Source of the DNA: JAFEDN01 sp963795715
GTDB taxonomy: Bacteria; Pseudomonadota; Gammaproteobacteria; Coxiellales; Coxiellaceae
Assembly: GCA_963795715.1 (NCBI GenBank)
Contig: CAWCIY010000004.1
Location: 434,001-498,000, forward strand
Length of the DNA stretch: 64,000 nucleotides
Reading direction: 5' to 3'
A model generated the notes under the pieces. The model was given only the letters and a program-made list of their open reading frames with translations. It was not told the origin of the DNA and did not search any database. The number at the start of each line of letters is the position of its first letter. Position 1 is the first letter of the stretch. Positions 54,637-63,200 of the stretch are shown piece by piece. The translations under genes were made by a program, and so were the position numbers.

Positions 54637-56316
54637 ATGTCTAAGTTTACTCAAGATGAAATAACACCACTTTCAGATATGAGTGGAAATACTCAAGTAT
54701 CGCAAATTATTCAAACCATACTTCATCCCATTACTATACCTACTGAAGAAATTGATACAGATTATTTTTGTCCAATTACGGGGCATTTATTCCGCGAACC
54801 CGTAGTCACTGATGACGGACAAACATATGAGAGAGAAGCTATTTATAGATGGCTCATCACGGAAAATAAAGATACCTCTCCCGCTACTGGAGCTCATTTA
54901 AATAATAAACGATTGATTTCAAATACCATCGTTATAAAATTTATGGATACACTTTTAAAAAGAAATCCAAAATTCAAAGATTCAAAAGAATGGTATCTAC
55001 CGAACAGTTGGTTTGTAGAATTGCAAACAGCCTGCCGAACTGGAGATGAAAAAGCAATTAAAGAATTAGCAAGCCGAGATCCCCGTTTATTAGTACTGCC
55101 GTCTAAAAATCATCATAATCAAAGGGCGCTACATTTTGCAGCAAATGGTCATCCAAAATCCTTAAGGTTAATCATCGACTTATTGGAAAAACGTCAAAAA
55201 GGTTTAGCTTTGGAAGCGCTATTCGTACCAGATCAGAAAGCTCAATTACCTATTGATCACGCAATACGACTAGCGCAAGATCCCACAATTCTATTCGAGC
55301 TAATGACATGGATGGCTGAACGATCAGAAATTATAGCCACTAAAGAATTCCCGAAAGAAACTTATCATTTGCTACAATTAACCGCAGACGAGAAATACGG
55401 ATGGGCGCAAAACATGCTAGGGACATTCTATCGTAATGGTGTAGGCTTGGTAAAAAATCAGAAAGAAGCGGTACAATGGTTTCGAAAAGCGGCTGATCAG
55501 GGGTACCCTGCAGCGCAAAATAATATGGGCATGTGCTATGGACAAGGCATGGGCCTTGAAACAGATGAGAAAGAAGCAATGCAATGGTTTCAAAAAGCGG
55601 CTGATCAGGGACATCCGCTGGGGCTGGTTAATATGGGTTATTGCTATAAATACGGCAAGGGAGGAATTCAAAAAGACGAGAAAGAGGCGGTTCAATGGTA
55701 TCGAAAAGCTGCTGCTCAAGGGAATCCCGAGGGACAAAATGCTTTGGCTTATTGTTATAGACACGGTATAGGTCTTGAAAATGACGAGAAAGAAGCAGTG
55801 CGATGGTATCGAAAAGCTGCTGTTCAGGGAATTTCCGATGCGCAATTTGAGATGGGTGTTTCATATGAGGAAGGTTTAGGTGTTGAAAAAGACGAGAAAA
55901 AAGCGGTGCGATGGTATCGAAAAGCAGCTATTAATGAGCATTGCCATTCGCAATATTATATGGCTATTTGCTATAGAGATGGTATTGGTGTTGAAAAAGA
56001 TGAGAAAGAAGCGGTGAAGTGGTATCAAAAAGCAGCTGTCCAGGGACATGTCGGATCGCAATATTCTATGGGCCATTACTATGAAATAGGTATAGGAGTT
56101 GAAAAGGATGAGAAAGAAGCACTACGTTGGTATCAAAAATCGGCAGATGCAGGATTCGACTTGGGACAAGAAGCAGTCAATCGTCTTCAATCCAGACATT
56201 CTGGAGTTGTTGAATCTAGCATTCCTGTCTCTCAAAATATGTATACATTGACTGCGCCAACAAGCGTAATAACATCGGCTACATCTTCAACTAGTTTTGA
56301 ACTTACTCCCAAATGA
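54637..56316 (+). CDS. U-box protein with Sel1 repeats, probable E3 ubiquitin ligase effector
   Basis: A 559-residue protein. Residues about 42-105 form a U-box (YFCPITGHLFREPVVTDDGQ, then YEREAIYRWL). This is a eukaryotic E2-binding fold whose known bacterial cases, such as Legionella LubX, are secreted ubiquitin ligases. Residues about 125-240 are ankyrin-like (RALHFAANGHPKSLRLIIDL). Residues about 251-511 hold seven Sel1 repeats of 36 residues (AVQWFRKAADQG pattern) for binding a host or effector protein. The start has AAGGGAAAG upstream. It very probably acts in a eukaryotic host. The substrate is unknown. Confidence 0.88.
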   Translation: MSKFTQDEITPLSDMSGNTQVSQIIQTILHPITIPTEEIDTDYFCPITGHLFREPVVTDDGQTYEREAIYRWLITENKDTSPATGAHLNNKRLISNTIVIKFMDTLLKRNPKFKDSKEWYLPNSWFVELQTACRTGDEKAIKELASRDPRLLVLPSKNHHNQRALHFAANGHPKSLRLIIDLLEKRQKGLALEALFVPDQKAQLPIDHAIRLAQDPTILFELMTWMAERSEIIATKEFPKETYHLLQLTADEKYGWAQNMLGTFYRNGVGLVKNQKEAVQWFRKAADQGYPAAQNNMGMCYGQGMGLETDEKEAMQWFQKAADQGHPLGLVNMGYCYKYGKGGIQKDEKEAVQWYRKAAAQGNPEGQNALAYCYRHGIGLENDEKEAVRWYRKAAVQGISDAQFEMGVSYEEGLGVEKDEKKAVRWYRKAAINEHCHSQYYMAICYRDGIGVEKDEKEAVKWYQKAAVQGHVGSQYSMGHYYEIGIGVEKDEKEALRWYQKSADAGFDLGQEAVNRLQSRHSGVVESSIPVSQNMYTLTAPTSVITSATSSTSFELTPK

Positions 56317-56407
56317 ATAGACTTCGTTATCGTCAGTGTGGCGGACAACGCATACCATGGGCAATTTATATATACCGCTCGCAATTGAAGATGCGAACTA
56401 TGCTGCA

Positions 56408-56464
56408 TGTAGAAGTTAGGATTTGATCTGACACTCGGGGTCAGATCAAATCCTAACTTCTACA
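56408..56464. repeat. Perfect 25-bp inverted repeat
   Basis: 56408-56432 is perfectly complementary to 56440-56464 around a 7-base loop (ACTCGGG). It lies between the convergent U-box and RhuM genes and could stop transcription from either side. The stem contains TCAGATCAAATCC. There is no T-tract, and the length and perfection suggest a recent palindromic mobile repeat. Confidence 0.75.
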
Positions 56465-56532
56465 GATTAAGACCTCAATGGACGAGGCTCAATTGAGTTC
56501 CAAGGACGAAAAAATTTTGGGAGCACCACTTC

Positions 56533-57618
56533 TCAATCATCGGTCTTCCCCTTTTCATCCGGGGGAGATGGAGAACCACTTTTTCTCTCTTCTAATAATT
56601 TCTTCACCACTCTATCAAAATCACTCTCAATCAACTGATTAAGTTGCTTTTTATAAATTTCGTATTCCTTAATCGCGAGCGCTTCAGCAACATCGTGGCT
56701 TATTTTCCCCGCATCGCTTAATATTTCATGTTCGTTAAATTTTAAAAAAGCATCTAATTTTTTTACCCAGTCTCTCATATACATAGCAATACCACGTTCA
56801 GCTTGCAGTTCTGCGTAATCGAGGTACATAGTGACAATCCTATTTAAATGTTCTAGTTCTTTTGCATTTAAATAATTTTTAGCAATGACAACATCCGATT
56901 CGCGGATTGCGCCTTCAGGTGAACTCTTCCATGTGGTCAGCCCCATATTTGGTTTTTTGCTATCGACTCGTTGATGAATAATTTCTGCTGCGGTTTTACC
57001 GGTAATTGCAAAATGTAATTTATTCTGTACTGTTGCAAAAAATTGCTTAGTGATATCGCTGCCAGCAGAGTAATCCGCACTGCATTGGATATAAATATCA
57101 GTAATTTTTTGGTACATTCGTCTTTCGCTCGCACGAATATCACGTATTCGGGCGAGCTGTTCTTCAAAGTAATCTGCACCGAAAATACGACGAGGGTCTT
57201 TCAGACGCTCGTCATCCATAGTAAAGCCTTTGATAAGGTATTCTTTTAATCTCTCTGTTGCCCAAATACGGAAATGAGTTGCCTGAGAACTATTGACTCG
57301 ATAACCAACAGAGAGAATAGCATCCAGATTATAATATTCAATTTCTCTGGTTACCGCCCGACTGCCCTCATTTTGAACAAGTGCAATTTTTGCACTTGTT
57401 CGACTTTTATCCAATTCACCTTCAGAATAAATATTTTGCAGATGCTTCGTCACAACAGTTCTATCAACACCAAAAAGCTCACCGATTCTCGCTTGAGTTA
57501 ACCAGATTGTTTCATTGCGCAAAAAAACTTCGACTTTCACCCTACCATTAGGCGTCTTATAAAATAATAATTCAGTAAAACTATTATCTGTAACAATTTC
57601 TTGGTTTATTTTTGTCAT
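56533..57618 (-). CDS. RhuM family protein
   Basis: A 361-residue protein of the virulence RhuM family. The N-terminal phage-antirepressor/HTH-like region is WLTQARIGELFGVDRTVVTK, then EIEYYNLDAILSVGYRVNS. The conserved centre is HFRIWATERLKEYLIKGF with DDERLKDP. A helical C-terminus ends in a Pro/Lys-rich tail. The family is common on islands and plasmids, and its biochemical role is not settled. Convergent with the U-box gene. Confidence 0.9.
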   Translation of the reverse strand: MTKINQEIVTDNSFTELLFYKTPNGRVKVEVFLRNETIWLTQARIGELFGVDRTVVTKHLQNIYSEGELDKSRTSAKIALVQNEGSRAVTREIEYYNLDAILSVGYRVNSSQATHFRIWATERLKEYLIKGFTMDDERLKDPRRIFGADYFEEQLARIRDIRASERRMYQKITDIYIQCSADYSAGSDITKQFFATVQNKLHFAITGKTAAEIIHQRVDSKKPNMGLTTWKSSPEGAIRESDVVIAKNYLNAKELEHLNRIVTMYLDYAELQAERGIAMYMRDWVKKLDAFLKFNEHEILSDAGKISHDVAEALAIKEYEIYKKQLNQLIESDFDRVVKKLLEERKSGSPSPPDEKGKTDD

Positions 57619-57890
57619 AGGATTTTTTTTCCTGAGTCAGGAAATTCCTCCTGACTTCTCTTAATAATGGATAAATTAGTTAAAATACACCTGGATGTAT
57701 AATTTTTCAACCTACTACATTGGTTTAATCTCCATTAAGGTTTCTTGAAGATCATAAATATTGTATCCATCTCTATAAAAAAGAGCTTAAGATTATTATC
57801 ATATCAATTCAATTCCCTGTTATGGAATTTAATAGACAACCTATCAGGTTTAGGGTTATCTGCAAAAAGACTAAATCGAGAAGTTTTTTT
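57619..57890. other. Spacer upstream of the RhuM gene
   Basis: About 270 AT-rich bases, which must hold the RhuM promoter. No other gene seen. Confidence 0.35.
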
Positions 57891-58062
57891 GCGGGTTTAT
57901 TACGGGTTTATTCACCGACAATTATAGGCCACCAAAGACAATCTACACATCACTTCAATTTAGCTTTATTATTTGATTTTTTGTTGTTTTTCATGGTCTT
58001 TGGGGGGTTATGGTGGTCGCCCCTTTTACCCCGTGGTGCGGGTTCAATTCCTGCCGCCTCCA
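57891..58062 (+). repeat. Island right-end repeat, copy B (arm plus att core 3)
   Basis: 172 bases matching 54171-54343, again starting with two CGGGTTTATT decamers 11 bp apart and ending in the att core 58038-58062 (one mismatch). Marks the right end of island 2. Confidence 0.88.
58038..58062 (+). repeat. Attachment core 3
   Basis: Copy of the ssrA end with T instead of C at 58052. Probably the point where the original chromosome resumed. Confidence 0.85.
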
Positions 58063-58239
58063 AATTTTCATATTCCGATAACATCCGAAGAAAGCCGAAT
58101 TCATCAACAAAATTAGGCACTTAGGTTTTCTCAATGTCCGGCACAGTCCATTACAATCCATTGACAGCCAGCCAAAATTGGGGGCATAATCGGGGGCAAC
58201 TGAGGTATACATAAAGGAGGTTGCCCCCATGACTCTTTA

Positions 58240-59084
58240 ATACCTGGGCAGACAATCACGGCAGCCGTATCCTGCGACGCTTTGAACGAGATATCTTCCC
58301 CTGGATGGGTAAGCGCCCCGTCACCGAAATTACCGCCCCCGAATTGTTGACTATATTGCGCAAAATCGAAGCACGTGGCGCAGTGGAAACTGCACATCGC
58401 GCTTTAAGCAATTGTGGTCAAGTATTCCGTTACGCTATAGCCACCGGCAGAGCTGAACGCAATCCTACCACTGACCTCCGTGGAGCATTGCCACCCGTCA
58501 AAGGCAAGCATTTTGCCGCAGTGACCGAACCCCAACAAGTCAGTGAATTATTACGCGCCCTCCATGGTTATCAAGGCTCTTTTACTGTCGCTGCTGCGCT
58601 AAAATTCGCGCCTTTAGTATTCGTCCGGCCCAGCGAACTGCGCCATGCTAAATGGACTGACATTGACTTCCACACTGCTGAATGGCGTTACACTGTCAGC
58701 AAAACCAAAACCCAGCATATTGTACCCCTCTCGCGCCAGGCGATTATCATTTTATCTGATCTACACAAACTGACGGGAAGCAGTCACTTTGTATTCCCCA
58801 GCGCCAGAAGTAACACCCGCCCTATGAGTGATAACGCTATTCTGGCTGCTATGCGCCGCATGGGAATTCATAAAGACGAAATGAGTGGTCATGGTTTTAG
58901 AGCAATGGCACGGACTATCCTGGATGAAGTACTCGGTGTACGCCCGGATTACATTGAACATCAACTCGCTCATGCCGTGCGCGACCTCAATGGCCGTGCC
59001 TACAATCGCACTGCTCATTTAGCTGAACGCCACAAGATGATGCAACAGTGGGCAGATTACTTAGACCAGCTCGCCAACCAATAA
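58240..59084 (+). pseudogene. P4-type tyrosine integrase, N-terminus missing
   Basis: From about 58240 the sequence reads GSRILRRFERDIFPW and continues through MGKRPV (an ATG at 58305 gives 259 residues) to the C-terminus. Catalytic signs are VFVRPSELRHAKW, HGFRAMARTIL, LAHAVRDLNGRAYNRT. The first about 120 residues (DUF4102 arm-binding domain) are absent, so it probably does not work. Confidence 0.8.
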
Positions 59085-59117
59085 AAAAGCACTAACCTTA
59101 AGGAAAAGGATTAAATT

Positions 59118-59630
59118 ATGTATTTTACCAACAAGTTTATTCAGTCATTAGAACCTCGGTCGAAGCATTACGATCTCCAAGAAACGGATGGTAAAGATTT
59201 GTCTATTCGCGTTCTTCCCTCCGGTCAAAAATTTTGGGGAATTATTTATCGTAACACCGGCAAGAAAAAATGGGTGACCTTGGGGGATTATCCAGAAATA
59301 TCTCTTGCTAAGGCTAGAAAGTTGCACTGCCAAGCATGGAATAGACTTGCTATTGAACAAGACCCCTCTGCCGCTCAATGCCATGGCCCATCAGAAACCC
59401 CTCCTGCCCTCACAATTCAGGAATTGATTCATGAGTATATCGAACAATGGCCAAAACCCTGGAAACGGTTTCAGCAAGAATATGAACATATTTTAAAAAA
59501 AGAAATTGCTCCACATTGGGGACAACTTCATGCGAAGGAAGTGACTTCACATGATGTTACTTTATTGCTGGAAACAATGATTAGTCGTGGCCGCCCTATG
59601 CTTGCGCAAACCCAATTCTACCATGCATGA
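59118..59630 (+). pseudogene. Integrase N-terminal fragment (DUF4102)
   Basis: 170 codons with DUF4102-type arm-binding features (DLSIRVLPSGQKFWGIIYRN, then WVTLGDYPEISLAKAR) and the start of the core-binding domain. The catalytic domain is missing beyond about 59600, where it meets an oppositely oriented recombinase fragment. It is a different integrase from the one just before it. Confidence 0.75.
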
Positions 59631-59957
59631 AACCATGGCATAATTTCTTTTTCCCAGAGCAGCACTCCTATCAAATGCAGAAAAAAACTTCTTTAACTCC
59701 TCATCACTTAAATATTCTGGTAATACTCCCTGTTTCCATTCAACAATTCTTGGTAAAGCAGATACCAGATCAGCAGAGCATAACCCTTTAAACTGTAAGA
59801 ACTTAAAGAAACTACGGATTGAGGTAACAAAGGTACCAAAAGTCATTCTTTTATACGACGACATATTTTCATATAAGAAAGAAAGTACTTTTATTGGTTT
59901 AAATCGATCTAAATGCAATACTCCTTTGTTAAAAAAATGGTTAAGAAATACTTTCAC
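59600..59957 (-). pseudogene. Tyrosine recombinase N-terminal fragment
   Basis: On the minus strand, KPIKVLSFLYENMSSYKRMT, then RSFFKFLQFKGL and EELKKFFSAFDR, up to MVELGLR, resemble the core-binding domain and start of the catalytic domain of XerD-like recombinases. The frame then runs into antisense of the neighbouring integrase and stops at 59562. Confidence 0.6.
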
Positions 59958-60004
59958 ATGACTACAACACTTAAGACGTGTACTTTTGGCAAGCCCACAC
60001 GTCT

Positions 60005-60148
60005 TTAATAATTATCAAATTCTTTAACCATTCTGTCAATTTCAGACAGAGTATTTAAATCTGATTTTGAAGGAGATTGTTCTTGTTGCATACGCATTAA
60101 TAAATACAGTGCAGCATGACTCTTGTAAAAAAATGTGTTACTCAGCAT
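60005..60148 (-). CDS. Possible 47-residue protein
   Basis: MLSNTFFYKSHAALYLLMRM then QQEQSPSKSDLNTLSEIDRM and ending VKEFDNY. It sits just upstream of the recombinase fragment on the same strand. There is no clear ribosome-binding site. It could be a small protein of the same mobile element or a fragment. Confidence 0.3.
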   Translation of the reverse strand: MLSNTFFYKSHAALYLLMRMQQEQSPSKSDLNTLSEIDRMVKEFDNY

Positions 60149-60208
60149 AAATTTTTATGCAGCCTAAGTTTAGCGGGAACTTCACAAAATTTGCGCTTAC
60201 AATCCCAA

Positions 60209-63200
60209 TTAGTTTCCATAAACATTTGATTCAGTGGTCGGATGAGTTGAAGTCAATGTTCTTCCGCCTCGTACCAATGGAGAATCAATCGCTAATAAGG
60301 GATGAGACGATTTTTGAGATGGCGACGCCATCCGCTGAGAACCCTCAGTTTGAGAAATGTAAGTTTCCATTTCCACACCTTCATTTTCATTGACGGGGGG
60401 TGGGGGTGGAACATCATCGGTCAACGTCAGCTTTTCTTCCAACCGATCCTGAATATGTAAATCAAATTGCTCCAGAATCACGTCATCTTTTCCGGAAACT
60501 TGCACCACCAGGGTCTGCCCTCTCGCAGAGGGTGGAATCGGCTCTTTGGTGCTCAACGTGTTGGCGTAAGGATCATATTTCAACCAGTCCGGCATGAGTA
60601 GACCCCCAGGAAGCGGGCGGGGCAATTGAAAAAACTGATGTCCTCTAGACCGCATCGGCTTGGCTGGTAATTTAACTTCAACCCGCTTTATGAGTTCTGA
60701 GGATGTTTTAAATTCTAAATGAAAACGCTGACCGACAGCTATCTCTCGAGAAATATAATCTTTCGATTCTTTGTGGTAACTTTCTTTAAAGCACCGGTTT
60801 AAACATAAAGCGCGCAGCTGATAAATCGTATATAACGTGGTAAAAGCCGAGATTAACGGCGCGATAATCTGTATCGCCAGTTGACCCCAGGAAACTCCGC
60901 CCACATTGATCCTGAAAACCGTGCTGCCATTGACAAAACCATCCAAAGCATTCACCTGAATTTCCAGTTCGCGAACGGCGTAAAAGTTAGTATCACCTCG
61001 TCCGGGTGTCCCTGAGAAAGAAGCGATAGAAGTGTCGTTATTAAATACCAGCCATCCAGGTAAAACATCGCTATTTCTTTGCAATGCAGTATAGGTCAGC
61101 GGGTATCCATTTTGATTTACAAAGGTTTCCGTGGGGACGAAGAAATTGAAATAGTCCCCTACTGTAGCAGATTGATCCGAGATGGGGTTAATCTGTAACG
61201 GAGAATTAGCTATCACGACCAGTTCCAATGAAGCAACCATCGTATCATTATTGCTATCCTGGGCGATGATATTTAAGCTAACGATTCCCGTGACTGATAA
61301 AGGGGGAATTCCGGTCAGTTCCAGAATGGATGCGTCAAAGGACAACCAGTCAGGCAGCATACCACCATTGCTTGCGTTCGCGCGATATTGCCAGGTTATG
61401 CCATCTCCGACCGCAAAAGTACTAAGCGGAATTGAAAAATTAAATCGTCTTCCCTGATGTAAAGTGAGTGGCTGGGGAATGGGGTTGCCGACAAATAATA
61501 AAAAAGTAGTATTGGTTATACCGGCAATATGGTCGGTTGCGCTTATGGTAACATTCAAAGTCCCCTGATCACTTTCTTGTGGTACGCCCGTCAAAGCAGC
61601 CGACACACTATTAAAGCGCAACCAGGATGATAAAGGCTGTCCATTAGACTGATAAGCAGTAAAACTGATCGGATCAAAATTAGGATCCGTGAATAGTCCC
61701 TGGGGAACAAAGTAATTAAACGTTTGACCGACCGGAGCATATTGCAAGGGAATGCGGCCATGAATTTGCGGCGGCCCTTCCACGCGAATGGTAAATGAAA
61801 TTGAAACACTGCCTCCAATCTCGTCAGTAGCTGTTAACTGAACCTGATAATTGCCGACATCGGTTGCTTGCGGCTGAGCTGTTAATTGCCATTGATTGAC
61901 GTCGAAAATTAACAATCCCAAATTCCCAGCTGCCATTATTAAAGTATTACCCAGTACCGCCATATCGTTAGGTTGTCCTATTCCTGTATAGCTTCCCAAC
62001 AAACGTGGAATCCTCGGTGTATTGACATCAAAGATAAGCAGATTCGCGTTCGCCTCATCTATCGCAAATATAACGCTATTTAATACCGCAATGTTAGTTA
62101 CAAAAGTTGATGATTCGCCATAAGTAGCCAATACCTGCGGCATATTCGGTACATTAACATCCAAGATTGACAAACCACCGGCGCCGTCAGCCACAAATAA
62201 AATATTGTTGTCATCAGACAAGGCGATGCTATTAATCTGACCTTCATCAGTATAGTTATCCAGCAGTTGCGGTGTATTGGGTGAACTGACATCGAGAATT
62301 AACAAGTTCGAGTCTCCAGCTACCATATATACGATATTACCAGCTACAGCAAAATTGTCGCTGACAAAGTATGATGGATCAGTATAGTTGCCTAACAGCC
62401 GTGGCATACTCGGTACACTCACATCAAGAATCAATAGGGTTGCATCTGTGTTGCTCGCAAATACGGTGTACGCAATGTTACCTGAAACCACTACGCTGGA
62501 GCACTTTTCGTTCGTATAGTTACCTAGTAATTGAAGCATGCTCAGTTTACTGATATCGAGAATCTGCAAACCTGCATTTCCATCCGCCAAAAATAACAAG
62601 TTGTCCAAAATCGCAATTTCGTAACCCGCGCCAAAATGTATAGTATCGTTACCCGTAGTATAGTTACTCGTAGTATAGTTACTCAACAAGTGTGGCGTAC
62701 TTGGGGTACTGAAGTCCAGGATTAATAGATCCGGATAGTCGGTTCCCACAAACGCAATGTTACCGGACACTGCAATCGTATTAACATAACCCGACTCTAC
62801 GGAATAATTCTTAAGAAATACAGGAATTAATGTGAGATCCAACCAATTTGGCAACGCTTGTGTACCTATTGATAGTGATAACTTTAGAAACGAGTTGGTA
62901 GGATTGACAAACAATAATTGACTATTGAAGGTTAAGGACAGTGTGTCGCCTGGAAACAGGCTTTGATCCGAAACAGTGGTTTGAATTTGGTAAGGTAATT
63001 CATCCAAAATTAAAGTAAATTGAGTAGTCGCCAATGTGGCCGCCATTGTATTATGCGCACTGACGGCCACGGATATCTGTTCTCCGAGAAAACCAGCGGG
63101 ATTACCCACCAGGTGACCTTGATTGCAATTTAAAATGAACAAGGACCCACTCGCCACAAATACAATGTCACCCGATACAGCAACATCTTCAGCATCAGTT

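Noticed and set aside
55340..56076. Several minus-strand frames of 66-142 codons
   Set aside because: They are shadows of the Sel1 repeats. Their repeated look comes from the 108-base repeat unit on the other strand.
57822..58124. Open frame of about 100 codons on the plus strand across the third att core
   Set aside because: It lies over the island-end repeat and att core, has no ribosome-binding site, and the protein looks like no family.
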